A program made the translations under genes and the position numbers. A stretch of 64,000 bases of DNA from Aedes albopictus (Eukaryota > Arthropoda > Insecta > Diptera > Culicidae): the NCBI RefSeq assembly GCF_035046485.1, contig NC_085137.1, positions 1,093,977 through 1,157,976 on the forward strand, read 5' to 3'. The first letter of the stretch is position 1. Each line of letters starts with the position of its first letter. The notes under the pieces are model-generated. The model ran no database searches and had not been told where the DNA came from. It saw only the letters and a program-made list of their open reading frames with translations. Below are positions 32,786-44,048 of this stretch, piece by piece.

Positions 32786-35489
32786 GTAGTGGAATATTTT
32801 CAACGAATCTAATTAGTTAGATGAACGCCATTCCGGAGACTGCTAGTAAGTAATAAAGCGCAGTAGAATGTAACCTGATTTTCTGATACTTATTTAAAAA
32901 CTACAGACAATGTGGGTGCAACTTTGTCTTAAATTCGATGGTATACCTCATAAAGAGAAATTCAATACTCACCAGTCAGAAGTATGCGCTGAATGTAAAT
33001 GGTATCCTGAAAATAAAAAGAAATAAGTTAAAATACAATTGATCAAGATAATCATGTATAGGAATAAAACAGTATTTGTGGAACAAAAGCAATAACAACC
33101 ATGACCTTTATGAAGACAGTTACTTACAAAAGCTATGAAACCATCATACTCTATGAAAGATGTAGTTCCAAAATGAATAATCGCTTACAAATAACTTCTT
33201 CTCTTAATTATAATAAACGATCATCCATGGCACGGGTCACCGAATGTTGGCAGGTGTTCCATGCACGAGTGGCTATAACGTCAGACCATGGAATCTCCCT
33301 TCCCGAAGAGCAGTAAACATACATCGCCATCACTAAATGCCCATTTAAATTGTTAATTAAGACCGGCCCGAAGCAAAGAAGAGCGAGTGGCCGTCATCGC
33401 GCACCATACCACCAGCAACCATTCTGCCGTTCTGATTCTTATCGCCCCATTCAATCACTGACTTCCATCTGCTCCCGATACATCATAAAAATGCGACATC
33501 GCCTACTAGGACGACGCACAAAAACCGCTCCCATTTCGATTATCTTCATTTTTCACTGTCCTCTGTCCGATGGAGTCCAAGTCGATGTCGATGTAGTGTG
33601 TAAAATGCGTGAAACCCACCTCCTCGCGGTACTGCAAAACATCACCCACCGAAAAGCAATCATTTTTCAGTTGTATTACTCCGGAGCGAGATGCCGGAGG
33701 GTGGGATCTGGGGGGTAAAACGACGAATTTCAAATTATATGGCATCATATAATTAGCAGTGAAAAATTCCAAAGGGCGTTTTGCCTCCAATAATTCTCCA
33801 ACACCTAAAATGAACCGTAAAATGGGGTAACCGATATTGACCTCGTTTCCTTAAACGGTGCGTTATGCTCTTCTCTCCCCTGTAGTCCTCATTCCACTTG
33901 CCATTTCCCGGACTAAAGGCTGTCTGTCCAAGTATTTTACTTTTTTTTCTACTGGGAAACCTTCCACAAGGGAAGGATTCGCCGAAAATATGTTATTTTG
34001 TGTCTGTTTGCTCTGTCTACTGCCTTTTTCCGCTGTAGAATTTTTCGTGTTTGTTATATGTTGTTTGGTCCTGGCGCTGCCTGGACTGGGATGCTGCCCT
34101 CCACGCCTCACTCACATTCATATATGTACCAACAGACAAATGGACTACACTTGCAGCACATGTATTTCGTAATCCATTTCCATTTACCCTAATAATTTAC
34201 GGTTATCTTTTTGCTCGGTGCGGAGCGGACGCTACCTACCTACTTCATACAATTTTCATTTGCCCCTTTCTCCGCGCGATCTCTCGACACAACAACATCA
34301 TCGTCGTCATCATAATCGCAGGAGGCCGAGCCGGAGCATGGCGGCTGGCTGCTGTTGTTTGCGTCGCGTCGTCGGATGGTAAGGGCGCGCGCCTACTGAG
34401 GGTGGACCACCCAGCGGTGTCCTTCGTCGGATGGATCGACCGGACGAATGCTTTATCGATTTTTATTATCTTCCTGTTCGTGAGTTCATCCAATCCGCCC
34501 CGCACCCTTGTCGGCTATCGTGTCTTAGGTGTAAGGGCACTCAGGTTGATTTCTTTGGACTGGGGATGGCTTTGCTGTTGATGAGGTATTATTTACGCCC
34601 ATCAATATTGCAAGACGAGTGCGGCGGGGCGAAAAGTTATGAATTTTGAGTGTAGGGAAAGTTATTATCATTTCCACACTAATATTGTACCGTGAACCGG
34701 GGTAACATTGATCATGTGTCTCGATTTTTGGTCTCCTTTGTGCAAGTGAATGTAATAAAATTTATAATTTCAGAACAAGTACTGGCTTTCTTAGTACGTG
34801 TTAAGCTATTTCAAGAACTATTATGGAGTTTCATGCATAAAAGATTTTATATATACACTGGAACCTCTTTTTATGCATATGGCTAGGACTTCATAAATTT
34901 AAGAAAAGCATTAGAAGAGGTAAATTCATACGTAATAGTTATTTAAGCAATAAGTTGCAAAATTAAGATTTTTAACTCGTGCGTACAGGCTTGCCAAGAT
35001 GGATAAATATGACGAGTTCTGTAAAAATCAAGTTTTACAACGAGTTGCATACAACATTTTTTGCAATGACAAAAAAACGGTAGAATACAATTTATACAGT
35101 ACCATCGTGCTACCCCATGGCTGAATGAGAGCGCCCACGTGTTTCATCCAACTAAATTTGAATCAAGCAAGCCGTGCTATAACCGTCACGATCGTCACAA
35201 TATTTCAAGCTTTTACCGTGTAAACTCTGGTATCCAATCAAACAATCGCATTATGATTCATAATGCAACTCTTTGATTTAGTGAAGAAAAGTAGGCCGTT
35301 ACGATACCAAAAAGGCAAGAATAAAAATAGATATTATAGTGCGGAGTTGCAAAAATTTAGTTTGAACTCCCCCTGAACAAGTCTTGCTCCTAACTATGTG
35401 TTATGGCAAACAAATTGTTTATCATCATTAAAAAACATCATGTTAACCCGCTGTTTCATCTTGCCCCATCCGTTTCAATTTGCCTCGGT
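32786..35489. other. Unique sequence with a GC-rich core, no gene called
   Basis: 33230-34650 is GC-richer. An acceptor-like CTCTCCCCTGTAG ends near 33886, but I could not link a coding exon. The 176-codon frame at 34051-34581 overlaps several others and has no domain. Words such as GAACCGGGGTAACATTGATC (34695) look like a MITE end, without a partner found. Confidence 0.4.
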
Positions 35490-36235
35490 TAGTATTAAGG
35501 GGATTTCGGGGATGATTTAAGGAACTTAAAGGGCAATTCAAGAGATCTAAGGAGCATTTAAAGGGAGGTGCAGGGGGTTTCAGGGGCGTTTCAAGGTATT
35601 TCAGAGTCATTTAAGAGAGTTTCATCGCGTTTTAGAAACATTTTGAAGGCGTTTGTAGAGGTTTTAGAGGCGTTTGATAGCATCTCAGGGGCGTTTCAAA
35701 GGGTTTATGGACCCTATTAAAGGCGTCCATAGGGGTTTCAGAGGCATTTCAAACTGATTATGATGAGTTCAAGGGTGTTTCAATGGGATTGCGAAGGTTT
35801 CGGTGGCGTTTCAAGGCGTTTCGGTCAGGGTCAGGGTCGTATGAGGGGGTTTTAAGGATACCTTTAAATCAAAGGGTATTTCAGGGGCATTTCAAAAGAT
35901 ATTGTGATGGGATCTCTAAGAATGCTCTGAAACTTCCTAAAATGCCTCCAAGATCCCCCTGAAACCCACTCGAACCACATATGTAACGCACCTGAGACGG
36001 TCTGGAACCCCCGAAAACTCCTCGGTAACGCTTCCGTAATGCCTCTGAATCCCACCGAAAATGTTTTTAAAGTTCCTGAAATGTCTCCGAAATCCCCCGT
36101 AAACTCCCTCGGACCCTAACGCACCTGAGATTCTCCAAAACCCCCAAAAACTCCTCTGAAACCAGCCTAAAATATTCGGAGACTTCCTGAAATGTCTCCA
36201 AAACACCCTTAAGAACCACTCGGACCCCATTTAAC
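35490..36235. repeat. Second array family in opposed arms
   Basis: The left arm (about 35500-35895) is built of degenerate AGGGGCGTTTCA-type units; the right arm (about 35925-36230) is the complementary TGAAACCCCC-type. The switch is near 35900. Units are 10-12 bases and strongly diverged. Minus frames 35864-36267 are by-products. Confidence 0.7.
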
Positions 36236-36264
36236 GCAAAAATGACTGTGGGGATAGAAAAAAT

Positions 36265-36846
36265 CACCGACTACGGTAATGGTTTATCGAAATCTCAACC
36301 ACTGGGCGTTCGGTAATCATTTTTACCGGAAAATATTTAGTAAAACATGTCAATATCACCGCACTTCAGCCAAATGTTATCGTTTATCCACAGACAAACA
36401 GACGTAACTCTTAGAGGAAATCCATCAAAAACTTTTGCCCGGTTTCATTTTCATGAGCACACTGCCACTTGTTGGTAGAACCGCGCGCAACACTGTCGGC
36501 CGTGATGGATTTCGATTTGACGTTTTGCTGACACGCACACTACTACACAAAATACCTGTAATTTTCGTTTGCATCATTCAGCAACGTTTACACTAGCAAA
36601 CGTCAAAGCGATCGAACACTAGCGCATCTGGTGGAACAATCGCGCAAATCAAATGAAATTTGAATTGATCGTTAAATGCATGTGCCAAGCCGTTTTGAAA
36701 AGTGTTACGTCTGTTTGTCTGTGGTTTATCTGTCAAACTTTACAATGTTCGAAAGAAAAATTCTGCCGCCACAGACTTTTTTCCATAAAAAAATTACCGA
36801 GCGCTCAGTGGTTGAGATTTCAGTAAAACATTACCTTAATCGGTGG
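36265..36846. mobile_element. MITE with long outer and inner inverted repeats
   Basis: The outer arms of about 53 bases are clear (left CACCGACTACGGTAATGG, AAATCTCAACCACTG; right mirrored to CGGTGG at 36846) at roughly 80 percent identity. Inside, ACAGACAAACAGACGTAAC (about 36391) is exactly inverted at about 36702. This gives two nested inverted repeats: one element with compound ends, or one MITE inside another. Confidence 0.78.
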
Positions 36847-37990
36847 AACTTTCTCACTGTGTACAGTGCAAATGACATAAACTCAAACCTTATCGATTAT
36901 AATAGTCACGAACAATATTCCTTTACCATCAAAAAGATTGTTTTTACATATTTTGAACGACAAAGAAATCCACTAAATCATTTCCGCATCTTCTCTCTCG
37001 CTGCAGCAAGAGAGTACGAATGATCTCCAGCCAATTTGCTTCACGAGCCATCCGACCGATGAGGAATAGCGGTTACAGTTGGCTCGGTTTTTCTTTCCTT
37101 CTTGTGCGTGTTCGTTCATAGTGGTGGCTGGCGCTGTGAACTGATCGTATTTTTTCATATTCACTCAGATTCAAGCACTGAATGTGAAGTAAATTTGTTT
37201 TCCTGATATCATCCCAAGTAACCACGGTGATGAAGCCTTATTGTATGCAGATATACGGTGGATTTAGTGTAATCATTACTTTACATTCAAACAAAAGGTT
37301 GATTTATAGTGGAAATGGGCAATTAGCAATAACAATGGTTTCAAATTTGAACTTGTTTTCTTCGGTGGAATTGTTGATACGGATGTGAATCATATATTTA
37401 AATGATCTTTAGTAAGAAATTTTATCATCAGGTAGTGCTGCAGCATAATTGATTTGATTTGATAATTTCTCAGCTCTACAAAAGGATACCGGTTTGATGT
37501 TTTCTGCAAATATATTTATCTGGCAAAAAATAGTTCAGTGATGTAAATATTAGTAAGAAATCCGTCGAGCAGGTAGAAAAGGGGTAATAAAATTACTATT
37601 GTTCGACTCTGTGAAGAGACATGAAGATGGCGTCTTCAAAAAAACCCGTACAAGTAAGAACCATCTTCTGAAAAGATTTCTAGTTGAAAATAATCCCATT
37701 AGATGGTGCTGATTCAAATTGTAGGAAATTGATAATGTAATTACAAAATTAATAGTAGATTATTTACTTCGGTTTTCCAAAACATGTGCTTGTTGTTAGG
37801 GCAACGAGAAAAAATTTTAGAAGTCGGAAACCATTGAGGAAAAGAGAATTGGCTGAGACGTGGTGGCCTAAAGACGTTGTTTTGAAGGTTGTTTCAGAGC
37901 GCAAGGAATTCAATTCGTAATTTTCTGTTATTCTCCTGATTGTGGTTTCCTGACTTTACTTTGGCTTTGACGTCGATCCTACACATATAA
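36847..37990. other. Unique sequence; CCCAAGTAACCAC end at 37213
   Basis: No gene. A CCCAAGTAACCACGGTGATG word at 37213 matches the end motif of other elements here, but no inverted partner was found downstream. Confidence 0.4.
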
Positions 37991-38014
37991 CGTATATCTT
38001 GGTCCAAATACAAG

Positions 38015-39500
38015 GCCTCCTGTACGGATTTATCTACGAAAATATTCAGCAATTCCTCTAGATAATCCTGGAACTCCTATCTGGTTTCGTCTTGTAATTC
38101 CTCCCAAGATTCCTGTTAGTGTGGGGCATTTGTCTGACAATAAGTATTTCTGAGTCTTGTGTCTCAATACATCAACAGACAATTGATAACGCACGCACAT
38201 TTCCCACCTGGGGTAACACCTACGCTACCGACTAACAGCTGCTGCCGCGATCATAGCAGGCCATGACTCTTCCTCTTCATTCGGTCAGCGTTCGACTACG
38301 TTGGACGTACTGCAGTGTATCATGTCGATGCACTGAACGATTCTCAATGAGCCAAATTCCGACACTGCTTGGATTCATCCCAAGATTTCTCATGAAACTC
38401 CTTCTTGACTCCTCTCGGTATGACTCTCAGCATTCTTTCTGAGATCCTTCTAAGTATTTTTTATCCTTTCAGGGTTTCCACCCGGGATTCCTTCATTGTT
38501 TGCTAACTTGATTTTCAAGGGATTATTTGTTAAATGACTCCTGGGTTGCCGACTAGAATATTTCCAGGAATTCTTCGCGGGATTTATGCAGAGCTTCCTC
38601 CCGGTATTTGTTCATTGATTTTGCTTTAGTTTGCTTCGGGATTTCAACGGTTTTATCGGGATTATTTTTACGATTCTTTCCAGAATTCCAGCAATGATCC
38701 CTCCAGAGTTTCTTTTAAGAATTTCTTGAGGGGTTCTGGCAAGGATTTCTCAAGATTTATTTCTGGGAATTCGTTAGGAACTCTTCCCGGAAATCAATCA
38801 CTGATCCATCCCGGGATTCCTTTAAGAAGTGTCCTCCTAGAATTCCTTCAGAGATATGTCCCGGCATTCCAAAAGAGATGATTTCCAGGATTCCTTGATT
38901 TCTCCCAGGATTCCTTGCGAGTTCTTTCATAGTTAGTTCCTCAGATCCATCAGGATTTCCTCCAGAATTCTTTCTGGGGTATCTGCCACGGAGATTCTTC
39001 CTGGATTTGCTCAGGGTTTCCTTTAGGAATTGCATTGGTTAATTTTTCACGAGATTCCTTTAGTAATTTCTCATGAGTTTCCCTTCAGCGATTCTATCAG
39101 GAAATCTTCCCTGGATTTCTTCAGAGACTACACCGAGATTTTTTATTGATTTCTCCTGAAATAAATTACTTCCGGCATTTTTCTCTAGCATTTTCAGCAA
39201 ATTTTCCTTGGGAATCCTTTTGGGTTTTTACAGGTTTCTTTCATGGATTTTCATAGGAGATTTCTCTTGGATTCCTTCAGGGAATCATTCAGGATTCTGT
39301 AAAGAATCCGTTAGGAATTCCTTCATTGATTCTTCCCGGGAGTCCTTTGGGGATTCTGGCAGGGGATTCGTTACTGGATATTTTCCGGCTTTCTGGGATT
39401 CCTCTAATAATTTCTCCTGCGTTTAGCGGTTTTTTTCACAGATTATTCCCGAGATTACATCAGGGATTTCTCCAGGGTTCTATCTGTGTGTCCGGGATAT
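38015..39500 (-). repeat. Pyrimidine-strand 12-bp-type array
   Basis: TTCCTCCAGGATTCC-type units for 1.5 kb, interrupted at about 38112-38372 by unrelated sequence (starts TGTGGGGCATTTGTCTGAC). That insertion could be a solo LTR or MITE, but no matching ends or duplication were found. Open frames 38757-39652 are by-products. Confidence 0.65.
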
Positions 39501-39539
39501 ATATATGCACTCCTGTATTCAGAGGTTCCTTCATTGATT

Positions 39540-40118
39540 TTGTCCAGGTTTTGTTTGGAGGATTCAGGAGGTGCCAGGGGGTTGCATGTAGCCTTTGGGG
39601 TGCTTCAAGTGGTGTTTCATGGAATTTTAGAGGTTGTCAGGAGATCTCATGAACGTTTCAAAGGGGTCACAGAGGGTTTCAGGGGTACGGGGAGATCTCG
39701 GGGGCGTTTAAGGTGGTCTCAGGTTCGTATCAGACGATTTCAGGGGCTCCAGAGGGTCTAAAGGACGCTATAGGAGGGGTCTCAGCCCAACTGACAATGA
39801 TATCTGAATAACAGCTTATTCAACCAAAATGGGTCGTCTCAGGGGCGTTCTATGCGGCGTTTCAATGGGTTTCAGGGGCATATCAGGAGCTCTCAGGTGC
39901 GTTTCAAGATCAGTATTTACTGATACACCCTGAACCCCCAAAACCAACGTCCCTGAAACCCTATGAATCTTCCACTGGAACCCCCTGAGACCTTTTGAAG
40001 TATCCCAAAGGCTCCCTGGAGCCTCTCAGACTCCTGAGATAACACTGAGACCCCCTAAAATGCCCTTGAAAACTCGTGGTTCCTCCTGAAATGCCTCTGA
40101 GATCACCTAGTAGCCCTT
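39540..40118. repeat. Second-family array in opposed arms
   Basis: The left arm (39540-39910) has GGGGCGTTTCA/AGGGGTTTCA units, the right arm (39925-40118) CCCTGAAACC-type. They meet at the small palindrome CAGTATTTACTG (39911-39922). Same family and layout as 35490-36235. Confidence 0.7.
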
Positions 40119-40123
40119 GAAAC

Positions 40124-40295
40124 TGTTGGATTAATTGAATAAAACAGGTAAGCAGTAAGTTTGCTTTATTGTCTACTTCTCACGAGCTAGAAACGGAATG
40201 ACAATTTTATTAATTGCTATAGCACGCCTACTGCGGTGCTCCGAAAACTACAACCTTAACTATTACAGTGCTACTATTTCTTGCATATGCCAACA
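40124..40295 (-). mobile_element. Copia-type LTR (3' LTR, minus strand)
   Basis: A 172-bp segment starting TGTTGGCATATGC and ending ATCCAACA when read on the minus strand, i.e. TG...CA ends with a short inverted repeat. Immediately upstream on that strand lies TTTTTTGAGGAGGAG (plus 40296-40310), a classic polypurine tract. CAATAAAG inside is a plausible polyadenylation signal. The adjoining gag/pol remnants have the same orientation. No 5' LTR was found. Confidence 0.82.
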
Positions 40296-41160
40296 CTCCT
40301 CCTCAAAAAATACCAATCCGATAATATGCACCTTCTTTGACTCCTGTTACAACTAGCCTTCCATCTTTCGATATTTTACACTCATCTCCAACAAACGACA
40401 CTACGAACTTTTCGTGTAAAAGCTAATACTGAAATCAAGTTTACCGGCAATCATATCAACGTCCTTTACTTTGTCTAAGCTGATCTGATCTGTGGTCCAT
40501 CGCCCTTAGCTGCTTGAATGTCACTTACACCTAATCGACTTGCATGCAACACCTTTCCATCAGCGAGAGTAACCTTCTGCGGCTCCACCTCTGCGTGCCA
40601 ATCCAAGTTGGCTGCCTGGTACCAAACGTCCTCCGTTGTTCGAAGCAAAGCAAACATGCCCCATTGTTTTCTTCACTGCTGATCTAGCCGAGCTTATGTT
40701 TCGCTTAGCTTCATGTGACTGGGAATATTCTCTCCTCAGGTTGCTTAAAATACTGCAATACTCATCAGATGATCAGCACTTCCACAAGCAAAACACAAGC
40801 GCTTGAAATCTGGTCCATTTTGGCTCTTCCGTGCGGCTTTTACAACCATGGCGGTGTGGTCAAAGGTATGCTCTTCCGTTTTCACCTTTTCCCTATGCCG
40901 ATCGAACTCTTCCAAAGGCTTTGTCTTGATTAAGTTGACTCGAAACACTTCCATTCGACCCTGAATCGCAGCCACTATATTCTCACACGAACTCGGTAAG
41001 CATAAACACCCCTTTCATGTCCTCATCTAGTCGACACCCAACATTTACAATCCGCTTGATTAAGGTCTCCAATTTCCATCATCCTTCCGGAAGCTCCATC
41101 TTCGAAAGCTTTTTAATCAGCGCGACTTTGTTGACGGAAAAATCCTTCACGTAATAGCTT
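40296..41160 (-). pseudogene. Ty1/copia gag and pol remnant
   Basis: Minus strand, gag then pol. The gag part (about 41155-40745) includes NKVALIKKLSKMELPEG and LDEDMKGVFMLTE, then AAIQGRMEV, typical of copia gag. It has in-frame stops and a frameshift. Its zinc knuckle reads CFACGSADHLMS, with the last cysteine of CX2CX4HX4C lost. The next part (40657-40475) has PQKVTLADGKVL, known from the region after the copia protease active site, but no DSG triad is visible. About 170 bases later come a short pre-integrase-like stretch and the polypurine tract, so most of integrase and all of reverse transcriptase/RNase H are deleted. Nothing here could be functional. The gag is cut at 41160 by a CCCAGGTAAC-ended repeat. 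Confidence 0.8.
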
Positions 41161-41345
41161 CCCAGGTAACCACTAAGCACTGTTCTGAGCATTATAACGG
41201 CCATTAAACAGCTTTTCAGTGCTAAGTAGCTCTATATAAGCATTCCTAATGCTTATAGGCACTATAACCAGTAAGCACTAAATTAAGCCCTGTAAGCCTA
41301 TATAAAGCCTACAAGCTGTAAAGAAGTTTGTCAGTGCTGTCACAG
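41161..41345. repeat. CCCAGGTAAC-ended repeat rich in TAAGCACT words
   Basis: Starts CCCAGGTAACCACTAAGCAC directly after the copia gag and contains many direct and inverted AAGCACT/AGTGCTTA and AAGCCT words. It is likely the end of a MITE related to the other CCCAAGTAAC loci. The right boundary is unclear. Confidence 0.45.
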
Positions 41346-43799
41346 GGCTTGGAGCACATGACGTTTATATCAATCAAAATAGATTTCGACCAAAACAGAC
41401 TCGAGTCGGTCATGATCAATACATTTTAAACATCCATGTCGGACGGGATTGACGAAACGGGATTATTTTTGTTGTTGGCATGTTTATCGGAATGGTTTTG
41501 TTAAATAGATAATGGAATTTGGTTATCTTGATTATTCCATTTTTTCAATCAAGACAAACTCCAGCTCGTTTCCCTCTTCTTGTGAAACGTTTCCCGACCA
41601 TTTATATAAACATTGCTTCTCCTGCATCAATTCCTGCGTTCGTCACCACCAGCCTTACCATTGAATCATTCTCATCCCATATCATTTTCAACCCTCGAAA
41701 TGCCCAAACTATTTTTTGTTTTTCATGGTTTAAATACTAGTTTGATCACACCATTCCCATGGTGCATTGGTGGAGCAGATGAGAAAGGCAACGGATTTGG
41801 ACTTGATCAGGAACTCGGAGGACAACAGCTAGAATCTGGATGAAGTAGCAAAAAAGCAACTTCAATGGAAGCGAAGGAAGTTAGAAAAGAACAGAAGATA
41901 AACAATTTTTTTTTCTTTTTTCTTTGTCTCACTTTTGACAACTTTCGCTCCAGAGACTTGGTACGATATTTTAAAGTTGGCCGTATATCAGCATGCAATA
42001 ACTTATATCTATATTAACCCCACCATAGAATAGGTAATAAAAAATCCCTCCACCACCGAATAGGTACATTTTCCTCCAGCACAGGATAGGTAAACAAAGT
42101 TCATATCTCACAGGTACATTATGAGACGCACGCCATACGAGAGTGCTTAGGGGGTAATAATTTGAAAAGCCACGAACTTCCATTGCCTTGATCCTTATTC
42201 AACAGCGTGTTAGGTACCTGTTTGTATATCTCTAGACTCTCAGCAACGTCCAATTTCCAAGGTGAAGTTACATTTCGCAGAATCTGAATATCCTCTGAAG
42301 TTACAGGGTGACCCTCCTCAAGTGGAGGTGGAGGTACCTAAAATTGTTATTGCTGCGTTATTCTACGAAATGTTATGAGAACATCACAATAACAGTTGGA
42401 GGTATTTGAGCAGATTTTGGTATTGATGTAGAATTTGTTGGTTCAGCAGTGAAAATATCCGAAAAACAAGATTTGTTATTACATCATAAAGTCATCGTAC
42501 AAATGAAACATTTACTAACAAGAAATGTTATTAGTTTGTTATTTAATAACTTTGGGATAACAAATACACTACTTTAAATTTTAGGTTTGCATTCATTATT
42601 GAAATAACAAGACTTGTTATTTTCTAGGTGTTATTTATACTAAATTTTGGTATTCGTTTTTGTTATTTTGCCTCTTATTACCACCTAATGAAGAGCATAT
42701 CAAGGTATGGTAGTATTCAAGATAAATACCTTGATATGTTATTCACTTGTTCGTGTACCGACTTTTCGAGGGCGGAATTAAAAGGTACGAAACTGATTAC
42801 ACTCATTCAAATTCACTTGTTATTTTCTTCTGCTCGGGTGCTCAGTAGGTACGTGTATTGTATTTTTGGATAAAAATAACTTTCTACAAAAACCATCTTT
42901 AAAATAAGAATGTATGCGAAGTTCAAACACATCACCGAAAATTCTAAGTACTCAACTCTCTAAAACCAGTATGATCCTGAAGTGGTCCTTGAAAGTTCGT
43001 CACCAAAAAGCCCGCCGTTGCACACAGAACAACTTCGTATAAATCGAGGCTAGCATTCCAAACTTACAGCATCTAACCGTGAACCTGCAATAAGTAAAAC
43101 ATTAGATATTTCTTATTTACAAAGAAAAACCATTTGAAAAAAAAAATCAATTTCCCACAACAATCTTAATTTGGTGACGTTTCGATGTTTTTCAAAATCA
43201 CAGAGATTGCTTCGATTCAACCATAAAAAAAAAGTGTCGGCAAGAAACGTCAGAAGGGGGTGATTCAAAGTTTATGGCAGACCAGCGTAAAAAGCTGGAT
43301 AGAAGTTTAAGTGCTTTGGGAGCATAAACAATATTACTTGTTAATGATTATTTACCACAACTATTTCTATTTGACTCTAGTTCTCAACAACAAAACATGT
43401 GCAACCGCCAAAAGTCGAACACAGCTACTACCTTGACTACCTCGCTAAATTCCCCTCGCCGAAAGAAATTGGATGAAAAATTCTTAATCGCAACCCTTTA
43501 ACCCTCATTAAAAACCATTTAAAAGTGCAATCTCTTGTGCGCTCGTTCGCAGTGGTTTGTTTGCCGGTATACCTACGTATTCCCATCAGCACCCAGCGAA
43601 GATATAATTTTGGCAATCCAAGCAACCGTTCGAACGTCGCATATTTACATAAATTACAGAATCGTAAACTGTCGCCATATTCGCCTCGGCGCCTTTTGCA
43701 TCAGTTTCAGTAGGCCACGACGAGAGGTCAGCAACAGAAAAGCGAGGAAAGAAATGTACCCGAAACACTTTGCATTTCTATACCGTCCATAGCCTACTA
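41346..43799. other. Unique sequence with two minor repeat clusters
   Basis: 42010-42120 has about four quasi-tandem units of roughly 30 bases ending (G)AATAGGTA or ACAGGTA. 42335-42860 is dense in TTGTTATT/AATAACAA words in both orientations. No gene recognised. Frames of 60-85 codons near 43437-43792 have no domains. Confidence 0.4.
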
Positions 43800-44048
43800 T
43801 TGCGCGCGCGGGACGGCAAGGATTTCGGTTTCGGTATCGAACTTGGTACGCCGCGCCGCTCCGCGCCGGAGGACAGACAGTGACAACAACGCTCGTGGAC
43901 GGGGAGCGTGATAATCGTAAAATGTTTTGTTGCCTTGCCTTGTGGTGCCCCTTTTAGGGCGCTTTGTGTGCAAGAAGTTTTAATTATCGCATCGCTTTTA
44001 GTGCTACAAATTTCTACTCTTGGCCGTCGCCACAGCCAGCATCAACAT
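43800..44048 (+). promoter_or_regulatory. Possible promoter and 5' non-coding exon
   Basis: A very GC-rich, CpG-rich stretch (GCGCGCGCGGGACGGC, CGCCGCGCCGCTCCGCGCC) is followed by an initiator-like GACAGACAGTGACAAC near 43870. At 44049 CAACAT is followed by GTGAGTGGT, a good donor. No long frame. Pattern inference only. Confidence 0.25.

Noticed and set aside
34051..34581. 176-codon plus-strand open frame
   Set aside because: Competing frames, no domain, composition typical of random GC-rich DNA.
33815..35475. Large MITE between GGGGTAAC-type words
   Set aside because: The candidate end words at 33833, 34698 and 35462 do not form a consistent inverted pair.
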